Shown: piece by piece, positions 1-13,400 of the stretch
Layout: the number at the start of each line of letters is the position of its first letter
How positions within the stretch are numbered: the stretch's first letter is position 1
Notes under the pieces: generated by a model
The model's input: only the letters and a program-made list of their open reading frames with translations
Databases searched by the model: none
What the model was told of the DNA's origin: nothing
Translations under genes and position numbers: made by a program
Source: Chondrosia reniformis
Lineage: Eukaryota; Porifera; Demospongiae; Chondrillida; Chondrillidae
DNA length: 64,000 bases
Assembly (NCBI GenBank): GCA_947172415.1
Contig: OX359195.1
Location: forward strand, 6,237,501 to 6,301,500
Direction: 5' to 3'

Positions 1-2548
1 TGTACTTAGTGGTGGAAATCATCCATTTGTTGCTCTGGCACTTTTAAAACAATCCAGAATGACAATGGTTGGAAGATTTGAAGGTAGCTACATGTAGATG
101 CTTAATATACCTTTGAAGATACTTGTAACATCATGTGTGTTCTTTTATATTATATTTATACATTAGGTATTATAGTGTTTGCATATGTAGAACTAAAGGA
201 TTGAAATGTCTTATACTGAATGGTTTTGTCATTACCCACCTCAAATGAACAATGTTAAATATATATAACGATATACATGCCTATTTATGAACAACCTTAG
301 ACACTATTTTCCTAAAGCAATGGTTGACATCAATGTGAGGCTTAGAAAATACAAATAGAATAAACTTCCTTCCTGGACTTAATACTTGTGGAAAAGCCAA
401 TAGAACTCGTGTGGTTTTATACAACTTTTCTTCCTCTTTCCCGCTGACTCTGAGAATTCATACAATCAGTGGTAGATCCAGGGTGGGGTTATTAGTGACA
501 CCACGCCCCCTCCGTTTCAGTGCTCGTGTGTGTGTATGCTATTAGAAACTTCTAAATATTAATTTATAAACCAATCAATGTCACCTATGGCCTGTTATAG
601 ACAGATGTTGTGGAAGTCATTATTAGTCCCTTCTCTGTTGTCTCCTTGCTAGGTTTGGTCGCTTTGGATTTATTTCTGAATACTATGCAGAGCATCATTG
701 AGAATAACGAACCTGAACTGGTATTAGCAAGAAATGAAAGGTAGATGTAACCATAGTAACAACAACTGTATTGATTATGGCATAATTTCATTTATATTTC
801 TATAAATCGTACACTCTTACAAAATTTGTACATTTTCATTTCAAATTGTTAAAATGACTTACCAAAGCATTTTTAACTATAGGTTAGACACAAATAACTA
901 CATATCACTAGTAGAGCTTTGGATAGTTGAAATGTGCATGTCTGTCTGAAATAATATCTTTACAGTTGTCCTTGGTGATATCATATGTGACAATATATTT
1001 GCTTCTTAGGGAAGAGAGACAGTTGGCGCAGTTGCTACGACAACAGCAGGAAGAGGCATTCAATCAGTCACTAAGAGCAGACCAGGAGAAGGTACAACTG
1101 CATAACCTGACTTTGTTCAGAAGTATAACAGCTTGTTGGATGACTGGGAGGTGATCTCTGGTTGCCACTTTTAATAGGACTTTGGTCCCCCAGCCGAGAT
1201 GAGACCTTGGTCACTTGGCTAGTTTGGCATAATATATGTACTCCAATGATGTTCCATAGAATAGCTTGAAAGTACAAGTTAGTTTAAAGTGATTTCTAGT
1301 AATGCTAGTAAATATTAAGTAATTTTAAGTAATTTTTTAATATTTTGAACTGGTAATCTGTGATATAAATACTATTGTATTAATGGTACCTTTCTCCTTC
1401 TCATGTCCTTACTGCATTGAGTGTCTTAATATATGAAGACATCTTCCTACGAAGAGATGTCACTGTAGGGCTAAGGAAAATACAATAGTCTGTTTTTCTA
1501 TAGACCTATTACATGGGGAAAACCTATAAAGCGGTTTGGATGCGTACGTACTCTTTTGAGCCAGATATTTCTATTATCTGTTGACATTTGTTATATCAGT
1601 TTTCAGAGTGTTGACATATTTTTGAGTGAATTTGACTGTTTAACGTGTAGATGGGCTTGATTATGTGGATGGTGTATTACTATTGTTACAGTAAGATATG
1701 TGTATATTTAGCATCTGATATGTAGTATTAAACAAATATGTTTGCTGTTATTGTAAGATATAAAGTGTTAACCTTTTTGTTGCCTGGCGATGCAATGTTA
1801 TTGTACTTTTGAATTCTCAGGAAGAACGCAAGAAGGCAGCTGTTGAAGAAGAAAGAAGAAAGTCCATTGAACTGCAGCAGAAGGCACAAGTGAGTGACCC
1901 ATATGGATCATTGTCAGTCCTGAATATATTATTATTATTAGTGCCCATGCATGTACATATATATTCTGAGTACCTGATTTGTAGATTCATACTCTAAATC
2001 TTTATTATTACTTACTTAGGAACGCAAGGCTGATAGGGAATTTCGGATAAATAGTCTTCCATTAGAACCTTCTCAAGATGAATCAGAATGTGTAGTAATA
2101 AGTTTGCGATGTACTGATGGATCACGTTTAGAGAGAAGGTTCCGGCTAAGTGATAAATTACAAGTAATTTTTTAAATTTGAACAGATTACGAGAAATAAT
2201 TGTATTGTGATATGATATGTATCATTCTATTGCGATTTATATATCATACAATATACAATTAATAGTTTCTCTGAAATGTTGTGCCTGAATATATTGTTGG
2301 TGAATTGATTATTTAGATGAGATTTTCTATTTGTTAGTTACACTTATATATTTTATTTGTGTCTTCTGTAGACGGTGTACGACTTTGCACTCAGTTTCAA
2401 GCAGACACCGGAGAGCTTTGTGCTAGCTACTAGCTATCCCAGGAAATTACTTGTTCCTGATAATGATGGTGGGCCTCAATTGGAACACCTAGAACTTGGA
2501 CACAAGTGTACGCTTCTAGTGCAAGACACTACAGAAGAAGAGGACTGA
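1..2548 (+). CDS. FAF2: FAF2/UBXD8-like UBX-domain protein, 3' part (5' end outside window)
   Basis: Exons seen: 1-83 (partial), 653-740, 1010-1091, 1821-1889, 2020-2163, 2372-2548 (TGA 2546-2548); all junctions are GT-AG and phase-consistent. The first exon reads like the end of the UAS thioredoxin-like domain (MTMVGRFEG, compare human MTVVGRLEG). A charged coiled coil follows (RQQQEEAFNQSLRADQEK), then a C-terminal UBX domain (SRLERRFRLSDKLQ) ending LLVQDTTEEED, as in FAF2. FAF2 is an ER and lipid-droplet protein that recruits p97/VCP to ubiquitylated clients for ERAD; the UBX domain is the p97-binding part. The family's FPR touch-turn motif reads YPR here, a conservative change. The N-terminal UBA and membrane hairpin must lie upstream of the window. 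The gene is tail-to-tail with TRAM1. Identity is supported over about 210 residues. Confidence 0.93.
1153..1255. repeat. Dispersed repeat R2, copy 1 (FAF2 intron)
   Basis: This stretch resembles 46870-46970 at roughly 80% by eye, sharing phrases such as ttggtcacttggct and ccacttttaata. It lies in the FAF2 intron after the 1010-1091 exon. It carries no ORF; it is probably an old non-autonomous element. Confidence 0.5.
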
Positions 2549-3114
2549 ACTGTTCCAACGTGTACATCTACTCTATTGTTTTTCTTATTTTTATGTACCG
2601 TTATTTGATCATTTTGTGGAAATGCTGACACTGGTCTGTAAAACAGGTTGTCTTTGTAGGTGTCCTTTTTGCAAATTGAGTTTCTTATAAGTTATCTGTG
2701 TGCATGCACATATGGTATTGGCACTTGGCATTTGATATACAATATTAAGATTCACCCAAGTTAGTAATAATTGATGAACTGATTCTGTTCCCAAAAGTGC
2801 CATCAAAGGTTAATTTGGCTGCATGCAGTTCAAATTCTACTACATGGATATGCCCCTAGCATTCACAGACATACATGTATATTCTGTGTTTTATAGAAAA
2901 AGTGATATTTTTTTTGTTTTGTATGCTATGTACATGAACATTAAACATTTCAGTCAACATTATAACATTATTATGTGATATACTTTTCTGGATGTGCTAT
3001 AATATCTGTTGCCATCCTTATTCATACCTTTTTTGGAAATGTTTTAATTAACTTCTATCCTATTCCACTTGAATCAAAATTAGATAATTCCTAAGCTCAG
3101 CTATGTGTTCAGAA
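2549..3114. other. Convergent intergenic region between FAF2 and TRAM1
   Basis: The two stop codons face each other about 566 bp apart. The stretch is AT-rich, has no supported exon on either strand, and presumably holds both 3'UTRs. Confidence 0.6.
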
Positions 3115-6100
3115 TTAGTCACTTTTCTTCTTTTTCTTGTCACTTGGTTTTTCAGCTTGAGTAGAGCCTGGAGGATGGTGCTTCATCTGACTGACCAGAA
3201 AGGTCCAAGTAATCCACGCCTGTATTCCCAGTACAAAGGCGAGGCATATAGCTCTGAAGGAAGAAGACCGTATGGTTTACCTGTATGTATAAATATGCTA
3301 GGATATGGATTTCTTCTAACTACATGTACGTTTTTTTAAAAGGTTCATATTTTGAGCATCTTAAGTTGCTGAAGAAAACTACCATAATGTCCAACAATAA
3401 AAAGTTTAAAATCAAAAATTATGTTTTAACATGCACAAACGAAATTGAAAGATGAACCCTTTCAAAAATGTGCATAAATATACTACAGTATTGTAATGTA
3501 TATTTGCACATACGGACAGTTTGTATACATGTGGACACTAAGTCTAAGGATTTGTATAGTAAATCTGCATTCTGGATTGAACGGCCAACACTCGACAAGG
3601 TTTCTCTTAATAAACATCACAATAGGGGAATATGGTGTATGAGAATATTGAAGGGATATTCTAGTCGATGTTTTTGCTATTAAAATTGGTAATTTATCTT
3701 CCTTCAAAAGTGGGGCAAAATATTTTCATGGGGGTGGGGTGGTTGGTCCTTCCCTCAAAGGAACCCTACTTGATAGTGACACTAATAGATCAAACCTGAA
3801 AAGGGGTGTGTTGAATTGTTTTGGCCACGCCTCCTCTTCTTCTGATGGTGGTTCTTGGCTGTCCTTCCGTGCCTCCCTTCCCAAACCAAACCACAGGGTC
3901 AAGACTGACAAGATAACAGTAACTATTCGACCAGTCAGAAACAGAACGCGCCAGACCTTGTATATCTTGTTAGGAATGCTACCCTTAGAGTGGTACTTGA
4001 CAACACGAGCCAAGTGAAACAGCAGCTCCACAGTATAGTGCATCGTCAGCAGTATTATAGCCAGCCTTTGAAGCCTGTGGTAGAGGTGCAGGATATTTAC
4101 TTTCAAACACTTGAAAGTTGAAAATGAAATGAAAATTAAGAAGTTGTGGTATACAGTTGAACCTGTGCTAGTGGTCACCTCAGAAATACGGTCAGGTGAT
4201 AGAGTTCCAACTAAATTGTATACAATGTGTCGTACATAAGGCTTTCTATAGTGTAACCACTTCTCTAATAAGACCAAGTTCAGCTGGCCCCAAGCTGACC
4301 ACATTAAACAGGTTTCACTGTATTAATAAATACAGGCAAGTGCTATATACAGAGATTAAGTGTAAACCACAAGTAACAAAGGTCTACCAAAACATTTTAG
4401 TAAACTGACTGTTAGAAAGCTGGACAGATTGTTAGCATATTGTTGTATACTAGTCAAAGACGTATCAATCTTACTTGATGACATAGGCACCAACAATAAT
4501 GAGAAGAGAGGACGTGTAGAGGACAAGCTTCTTGTAAATATCATCTTTCTGCTTCATTAGGTAGATTTCTGGATAGCAATGCAACCAAAAGGCCATCTGC
4601 TGCAGCATAAAAAACTTCAAAGAGAACCTATTTTAGAAGCATATATATAGAAAAATAATACAAGATATACTATGATAAATTAATCTTATGCTTACGTCAT
4701 AAATAAATTAATCCTATGCTTACGTCATTTTATCATGGGGATAACCCTCCCAAATGAGGGAGAGATTCCAGAAGTATCCTTCCTTGATGATGTGGTCGAC
4801 TCCCCAGAGGGCAGAGAGCAAGTAGAAGACAATCAATGCCCCTGAATCATAGTACTTGCTGATAGATCTCTTTGATTGTTTTGCCTTTTTGGCAGTCCTC
4901 TATTTGTAGGAAAAAGCAGATAATATTTAGATAACATTTTTTCCTCGCTTATATACACAAATGGCGCAAGACAAACCTCCCAGATATACTGCTGCATTAC
5001 AGCATGTATTATTATCCAAATAAGGGTATAGAACATCACATTGTTATAGTCCAGGATGCCATGGCGATAGAGAGTCAAAGGGATGGAGTTGGACTCAATC
5101 AAGCCTAAATAGTGAAATAATAATCTCAAGGTAAAGTTGGGAAGAGTTACTGGTGAATATATCACAGCATCAGGTTAACAAAATAATATGATAGGAAGCG
5201 AAGACAAATCCAAACTTTGGGGTGAAGGCTGAACTATTCAGTAACTATGTATGTACCTATGTATGGGGGTGCTGGTGGCCTGGTAGTTGAGAGCAAAGAT
5301 TAAAGAGCAAGACACAATGGGATGGCCAGGACTCACCTCCAGGGCAGAAAAGAAAAAAAGAAAAGTGACCCCCTGCCATCAACATCAGCCCTGACTGATT
5401 ATTAACTGATTATTAACTGATTAGTGTGTATGTGTAGATGTTTACTTTGATTTCAGTGTATTAAACTGGGCCCCATGAAAAGTAGCCTTTGGCTAATGGG
5501 TCACCCAGTATAAATAAGATAAGTGATAAGTGACCTCTTTAGATAGAGCAGACCATTTAAAACAACCAACACATTTTTATTTATGCCTGAGCATTTGAAA
5601 AGTGCTCTCGGTAGGGCACTCCGGTAGGGGTTACACATGAACAAAAACTACATTTCTAAAAGCTTTAATCATACACATACTTTAATTAAACCCATATTTT
5701 ACAGATTAGACTTTTCTAGATACAGCTATGTTACAATATAAGGAAATTGGGTCTATTTTTATATACTAAAGAGAACTTTTCGAGCTGCATATTATTAATT
5801 CCTTGATCAAACGTCATATATAGTAGGATCAAAAAGTCCATTTGCGGAGGAGCTGACACATATGCACTAACCAGTCACAGGTTTGGTCACATTCTCCTCA
5901 ACGGATATGTTGTACTGAACAAAGATGAAAGAGGAGGCCAGTTCATGAGTTGGCTACAGAAAACCAGTGGAAAAGAGAAGGGAAAACCCCTGTGATGTCA
6001 TTAATAGATGCATTTGATAAATTTCTATAGAATACACACAATTACAAAGTTTAAACACATTGCCAAATATTTACACTAGATACTGAAGAAAATATAACGC

Positions 6101-6779
6101 TGCAAAGATTTGATAACTAAATACTGTCAATGATATAAAAGTAAGTACATTGAACATGTATATAATAATTATTATTAAAGCACTCAATACAGTACAAGGC
6201 CAAGCTGGCCCCCACGAGTCATTATTGTGATTTGCTATTCTGTGAAAGTGTTCTATATTAAAATTGCACCTTATATGGCATATTAATTCTCTGTCTCCCC
6301 TTCCACTTAATCTTCAACCTTGCTTTCTTTTCTATAATACCTTTGATTATATATTATTATGTATAGTGGCTACTGGAACCTTTTACAACCAATTAACACT
6401 AATTAGCATATCCTTGTGCATATTTGTGTACATTTCAATGCACACCATCAGAAACAGGCTGTTAAAAAAGACACTCTCTTTGAAAGCCCACAAGAAGGAA
6501 CTCAAAAAAAAAACAGTTATTATTCAGCCAGCTGCAAAGCCTTCTTTCATTTATATCACAGCAGAAAGGTGTATTCACAATGTATTTGTTTAATGATCAG
6601 CTGACTGTTATTGTTTCCATGGCAATGTAACTTACCTTGAAAAGAAGACCGATAAAGATTACGATACAAATCGTTGAGATAATGTCGGCATGGTTCAAAA
6701 TGAAGAATTCTTGGCTAAAAACTGGAGGTCCACCTCCTTTGGCCCCCTTGGTACTCAAGCGACCGATGGGCGCTTTCAT
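3115..6779 (-). CDS. TRAM1: Translocation-associated membrane protein (TRAM1-like)
   Basis: Seven exons, read from the minus strand: 6779-6636, 5953-5872, 5104-4977, 4899-4724, 4627-4475, 4074-3796, 3253-3115, giving 366 aa (1101 nt, in frame throughout). The N-terminus matches TRAM1 (SQEFFILNHADIIS, human SHEFVLQNHADIVS). Later blocks also match: IIIHAVMQQYI, FWLHCYPEIY, and the TLC-type core MHYTVELLFHLARVV ... RIVTVILSVLT. The last exon, separated from the rest by a 542-bp intron, supplies the final membrane segment and a lysine-rich cytosolic tail (KPSDKKKKKSD), which confirms the C-terminus. TRAM proteins are multipass ER membrane proteins next to the Sec61 channel that help signal sequences insert. 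Intron 5 carries a MITE. The start codon has no in-frame competitor upstream that matches the family. Confidence 0.95.
4154..4320. mobile_element. MITE with TA target duplication (TRAM1 intron)
   Basis: Terminal inverted repeats CAGTTGAACCTGT at the left and ACAGGTTTCACTG at the right (one mismatch) enclose about 167 bp, and both ends are flanked by TA. That pattern fits a non-autonomous Tc1/mariner or pogo-type element. There is no transposase ORF. Confidence 0.75.
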
Positions 6780-7423
6780 GTTCCTCTCTTCTCGAATTTT
6801 TAACGGCTAACAACTTAAGTCGCGCTACTCCTACAAATCAAACTGCTATTCTCCCTCAAGTTGCGGTTGCACCAGTATATATCGTAAATAATAGGTACTT
6901 ACCACCGACGAGCACTCTGCTAATAGGACGCCATCTTTGTGGCTAGACTTGTGTAATGTACAAAGATATACGGTGTTTTACTAAAAGATTCCTTCGTGGT
7001 TTCAGGCAACTTCCTTATAGAGAATGTGAATACGGAAGTATACAAACAAAAACGTAGAAATCCTGTACATACCTTATACGGGATCTGGTCAATTTCAGTG
7101 AAAGAATTTGGATATTTTTTAGAAGGACAGGGCCAAAAGATTGAAAGAGAGCATTTTCTCATCCGGTACGACACTACATTAGTCTCCTCTAAAAGATTGA
7201 GAAGAAAAATAGGCGTTTGTGCATTAATTGATTGATGCTTTGAAACTTGTTACGCTTGTACTGATTGATACCCAGCGTGTTAGCGATAGAGTCATTCTTC
7301 CTAATAATGAACAATCACTTACATACAGTACGGTCGCTGGATGAAGCTTTACTGTCACACGTATTTCATTGTTTATATTTCTATTGTCCTTCATCACTTT
7401 AGGATAGGACCCGGTTGTAGAAT
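6780..7423. promoter_or_regulatory. Divergent promoter region, TRAM1 / ZMYND8
   Basis: About 644 bp separate the two opposed start codons. No ORF in it has family similarity. It must contain both transcription starts, possibly with short non-coding 5' exons. No convincing TATA element was recognised. Confidence 0.6.
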
Positions 7424-10400
7424 ATGTCTGTCAGTAAACCCAACTCGTCTACTGGAGCTGCCATAAACCCTTTCTCTGTTGCCATGACGATGCCACCGGT
7501 GACATCTCAGACAAGACCAGTCAGTATGCCAATGACCACTACACCCAGCACAATTGCCATGACAACACCCTCTGCATCGGTTAAGGGCAATGGTAACAGT
7601 GTCAGTCAAGGCATGGACTGGAGGCTGAAGGATCGACAAGTCTTCAACAATAGATTACAGACTGGTTTGAATGCGGAGGTTGTACCAAAGATGGCAAAGG
7701 GCGGGACCAGGGATGGTACTGTTGCCACTGTTGTTGAAAGAATGGATTCAACTAGTTGTGATAAAGATGAAGAAATTGTAGTAGATGGTGAGCTAGAAGT
7801 CGTGTCAATGTTATTTTAAGCTTTGAAGTGTCAATGTCTCAATTGTGACAGACAATCTGGTACCCATGTCAAGAAAGTGTCACATCTAATTAAATTTAGT
7901 ACTGATTGTGTTTGAAGTGATATGTTGGTTGTTTGTAAGTGGTATGTGTAAACTTTTTCTTTAGATCCTGATAGAAATATCACCATGGTAACCAAGTGAG
8001 TCAACTATTCTGCAATTGACAGCCACTGTGATGATTAGTAGCCTACTTTTGTGGTTGCTGAGGGAAATACTATTTTTATGATCTTGTGTAGGAGTGAAGC
8101 CTCTTTAAAATCTACAGCTAAAGCAGTTACTTCTGGTCAGAACCACTATTCTACTCCTCGAGGTAAGTTCTATGGCTCCGTACCCACAAATCTGCCTGCT
8201 TGAGTTAGTCTTCTTCTCTCTTCCCAGGGGAGGATCCCCCTGTACAAGACGGGAGCAAGAATGACTCGTATTGTTGGGTGTGTCACGAGGGAGGAGAGGT
8301 TCTCTGCTGTGATAAGTGCCCTCGAGTGTTCCATTTCAGATGCAGCAAACTGGAACAGGAACCTTCAGGAGATGAATGGTTCTGTCCTGTTTGTGTGGTA
8401 AGGACTGTTTGTTCCTCTTTGAAGCCATATCGGTCACATTGATGTGGTCATTTGATGGTATTCAGGGCCTGTCCAAGAAGATCAAGAGGACCCGGCCTAC
8501 AGACCTGAAAGAGTGTTTAGAGTTGGCAGTTAATCGTTTAACATTTCCTGGGGTAAGTAAATGCAGTGTCCATTCGTTAGCTTATGTGTTCACCTATTAC
8601 GTTATAGAGTGTTCTTATTTTAGATTGTATTTAATATCTATGTCTGTGTGTATGTTATGTATATTAGGTAATCCCTTTATCAGCGACCCTGGAAGTCTTC
8701 CTGTCATCTTGTTTCTTTGAAGTCTTTCTTCATCAGTGTAATGTGTTATTGCAGTAGAGCGCTACCTGTTCTTCTCTGTATTGTAGACGGATCTCTTCCA
8801 GCGAGACGTTAGTGAAAACCTCAAGGAAGAATATGAGCGACTTGTTTTTCACCCCATGCACTTAGGAATGATACGAAAGGTGCAGTTACCATAGTTACCA
8901 AATCTGCACAGCAAAGTTTACTATCAGATAATTCTTCTTTCTTGATCACATTCTGTGAGGGTTGAACCCTGTAATTAGTTTCTTGCCATTTTGCCTGCTC
9001 TAATAATTGCAACTATGTATCACATTTATATCTGCAGAAGGTTGTCCAAAGTGCCTACAGTACTACACGAGAGTTCTTGGCAGACACAGAATGGATTCTT
9101 CATAATTGTATCATATTTAATGGAGGTTGGTGGAACTTTTAGGTCATGTGACAATCATGTAAAAATCATGTGACTCTGTTGTATGGATTTATATACAGCC
9201 AAACATGAATTAACAAAAATTGCAAAGAACATTGTTCGAACCTGTGTTAACGATGTAAGTTATATGTTCTTGTGTTAATGGGAGGGTTCTTGAATTATAG
9301 AAATTCAAGAAAGTTTGCAGCTGTGAATACTTTTACTCTAATCTTCCCTCAGATGAAAGAAATTGAACTGGCTCCATGCTGCTACAAGTTATTGGTCAAA
9401 AAGAGAGACTGGTTTGAAATTCCATGTGTAAGTGGTCTTGTCATAGTCTCCATGGTAACCATGGTTGTCACATGTTTGAACTTATACTTTACAGAATCCT
9501 GCTCATGAAATTGTATTGGCTAAAGTGAATCGTTACCCACCTTGGCCGGCGAAGTTGATTTTCACAGGAAGTGACAAATGTGATGTTCGTTTTTTTGGGC
9601 AGCATGACAGGTAACCATGGTAACTATAACTGTAGTGTAATCTGTACCAATGTTATTGATTATGTGCTATTTTTACATGTGTAGATCTCAAGTCTTTCGG
9701 AATAACATCTCATCATTTGGCAGTAGTCTACCTCGACCAAATGGACTTAACTCGGTGAAGATGAAGGAATGGGATCTAGCAATGAAAGAACTGAGAAAAT
9801 ATCTAGAAAATGTAAATGCTCTAAAATTAACAGGAACCTTGAATCAACAACAGTCTTCTTCAAGTGTAAGTCTTGACTGCTTTGATTTTGCACTGTAAAG
9901 TGACCCTTCTCTATGTTTGTACGTACCAAGGTTCCTTCGCCGAGTGTCATCCCTTTCAAGCAAGAGTCCCAGGGTAGTGGACAGTCTTCTAATGAAGACT
10001 CGGTGCACTCCAGTGTGGCCATCCCAAATGGACAAGACAGTGATAGTAAAGGAGGTCCACTTTCCCTGCAGAAGGAGGTAGGGGAGACAGACGATGATGA
10101 GGATGATACTGATCATCATGATAGCGACAGTGACAGCAAAGGCGAGTACACTCCTCTTCAGGAGGGAAAAAAGGTAAAAATCCACCCTTCAAGGCGAGGA
10201 CGCGGCAGTGGTACCGTGAGCAGCTATCCTGGAAGAATAGGGCCACCAAAGGCTCAGATGAAAGGTATGGGGTAATCCCTATTAATTAACGAGATGCGAC
10301 ATCTGGTTGTTTTATCATATTTAGGTCCTGGTGTAGGAGGAGGAGGAGGAGGTATGGTAAAGCCTAAGTTTAATAGCAGTCCGATTTCTGTACTCAATGC

Positions 10401-13400
10401 TACCATGGCAACACCACCACCCATCACCATCCCAGGGAAACGTAAACCACATCGTGCAACAGATACCAACAATAAGAAGCCTAGAGCGACACATCCCACT
10501 CCTAGCACTGTCCCTGCTCCTCAGCCTGCCCAGGCCCCTGAGATATTGTATAACATCAAAGGCCAGTTAGCCAACATTATCCAGCACTCTACTTCCCAGA
10601 AGAACTCGGCCATATCTGCTCAATTGCTTACATCCGTAGTGTCCTCCTTAGCTGGTGCACCGGCTCCATCTTCTGTTACTCAGGTGCAGATCTCCACCAC
10701 TCAATCACAGCCAGTTGTGGCTCCACCCAAACCAGCTGTGCCAACGACAGTTGTGGCAACTACATCCTCGGCCAGTCATGCCATGTCTCACTTGCAACTT
10801 CCCCATCCATCTCAGTTGACAGAAGGGATAAAGAATGTCTTTAAGCTAGACCAACATCCAGCTGCTAGTCTGGGTGCTTCTAGTGAGAACAAGGAGCCAC
10901 TCCCATCCTCCCCGCCCCCAGTGCCACCTAGCTCTGGTGGTCTATTAAATGACACTGTCGAGACTGTGACTTCGTCCTTTGACTCCAAATTGAGATTTAT
11001 GGCTGGAATGACCGGTGATACCCAGTTTACTTTCTACCTGCAAAAGGTGCATATGTATTTTGACACACCCACCAGTCCCCTCCTCACTGACACACCCACC
11101 AGTCCCCTCCTCACTGACACACCCACCAGTCCCCTCCTCACTGACACACCCACCAGTCACCTCCTCACTGACACACCCACCAGTCCCCTCCTCACTGACA
11201 CACCCACCAGTCCCCTTCTCACTGACACACCCACCAGTCCCCTCCTCACTGACACACCCACCAGTCCCCTCCTCACTGACACACCCACCAGTCCCCTCCT
11301 CACTGACCCACCCACCAGTCACCTCCTCACTGACACACCCACCAGTCCCTTCCTCACTGACACACCCACCAGTCCCCTCCTCACTGACCCACCCACTACT
11401 CCCCTCCTCACTGACACACCCATTAATACACCTTCAGTGTAGCATAAAATAAACAAGCTTAAATGAACAAATTTTATATGTACACTTTAATTAGCTAATG
11501 GGTCATGTTCAAGTGGGACTACTGGAGATGCTAGCTGATTTCTATAAGGAGGGAAAAGAAGGAGCTAAAGACATTGGAGAGAAACTCCTCAACTCTTGGC
11601 CTGTGAGCCCTTCACAGAGACACTTTCAAGAGTTAAGACGAGACCTTAGAAAGGATTTGGAGCAGAAGATTGCTGAAGTAAGTGAATTTCTCCTATAGGT
11701 AACACTTTTAATGTCTAAATATTAATAGGAGTAAGTATGTTTTGTACCTGTAATTCAGTTAGACTGTAGTGATTTTCTGGTTTTACTACGTATGATACAG
11801 TAGCGTGTAAAAGGTGTAAATATTTAAGTTCACAAACATATTAATAAATGTATAAGACTTAGAGCAAATCCACAGAGCTTTGGGCGAGGATACAGTTAGG
11901 ATTTCGTTATAGAGTAGAGTTAGCTGTACAAAATCTATATCTCTGTTAGCTGAAGAGACTTAATGATAAATGTTTTTGTGGGTCTATTGTAGTTTATTTT
12001 GATGGAAAAACCTTTTCCTTTAAAATTTTTATTTTTTATACAAATGTTTAGGTGAAAATGGCAGCAGAACTGGAGTACAAGGCTAAACTGGAGAAGGTGA
12101 AGCAACAGTATGAAGATGAAGTATCTGGTAAAGTAACAGAAGCTGTTGTTAAGGCTGTTGAAGACACTAAAAAGAAGCATTGGGTAAGTGTCTGCCAAAC
12201 AAATTTATTCACCCTTTCCTCTGTTCATCCATCCATCCCTCTCTCACGCACTTCCTCCCTTCCTCCATCCATTCCATTCCATTGCTTTAGTTTTCCCTCT
12301 CTCACTCCCTCCTTTCTCCCTCCCTCCCTTCCTCCCTTCCATCCTCCCTCCCTCCCTCCTCCCTCCATTCCATCCTCCCTCCCCCCATCTACCCATCCAT
12401 CCATTCCATTCACTGATCCCATTCATGCACCCTTCAATCTTTTTCTTCTTCCCCAGTGTGCCTACTGTGGTAAGGAGGGTATCCACTACTGCTGCTGGTA
12501 TGCAGACTACTGTAGTGAGGAATGTCAGGCCAGCCACTGGGAGGACCATCAGAAAGTGTGCATGAATCCTCAAGTCACTGGAAATCAGAACACAGCTAGT
12601 CAGAGCACCACAGGAGACTCTTCAGCAAGTGAGCTTTTCTCAATTTGTACCAGATTTTGTTAGTGTTTGGAGACTTTTCATGAGCATTTTTAGAAATTTT
12701 TGGATTTTAATATATTAAACAGTCTTGTTTGATTCTTTGTTTAGAGCAAAGTACTTCTGTTTTATACCTCTACTCACTCTTATGTATTTTCTTTTTTCAA
12801 AGGCCAACGTGGTGTCATCGCACAGACTCCAAATCTCATGTCTCCTACACCAGAAACAAGATCCAATCAGGTGTTCACCTACTCCAGTAGTTTATCTCAG
12901 CAGCAATCTGCCAATCTGCCATCACAGGGTCACCTAGGTGCTCCTCAACAGCCTGTAACCACATCAGAGGTTACCATGGATACCCATGCACCCATTTCAA
13001 CCATTTCAGTAAGTGGACCCCAGGTTCACCCTCAAGTTCTGTCTGCTCGGCCATCTGTCTCGATTCCTCTCCCAATCTCCCCTTCCCATCAAGAAGGTGT
13101 GAACAGTGTGTCCAGTAATACCAGTAGTGTGAGCACTACAAACAGCTCATCAGCTGCTGGGCTCTCAGAGCACGGAACCATCCAAGGCTCTGGGGGAGGA
13201 AGTGAAGGCAGTACCTCACTGCGGCCATCAGAAACATCAGTGCAGTTGACTCAAGTGAACAGCAATCCTCACATGACTCCGCAAACTCCAATATTTTGGC
13301 CGTATCAGCAAACTCCCTCTGCCTATCCTCCCGGCTACATGGTCATGCCAGGAAGGATCTACCCCCAGGACCTTTATCAAAGAGGACTTCAAGCTGGAAC

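Noticed and set aside
3483-3707. Small reading frames between TRAM1 exons 6 and 7
   Set aside because: They lie inside the intron, overlap on both strands and show no similarity or codon bias.
3726-3795. TRAM1 ending at the stop at 3726
   Set aside because: A phase-2 donor at 3796 joins an exon at 3253 that encodes the expected last membrane segment and Lys-rich tail.
10945-11322. Minus-strand frame of cysteine/glycine-rich repeats
   Set aside because: It is an antisense reading of the 27-bp minisatellite; no start context or similarity supports it.
12188-12573. Ser/Pro- or Gly-rich reading frames over ZMYND8 intron 15
   Set aside because: They are read through the CCCTCC simple repeat and overlap the MYND exon in wrong frames.
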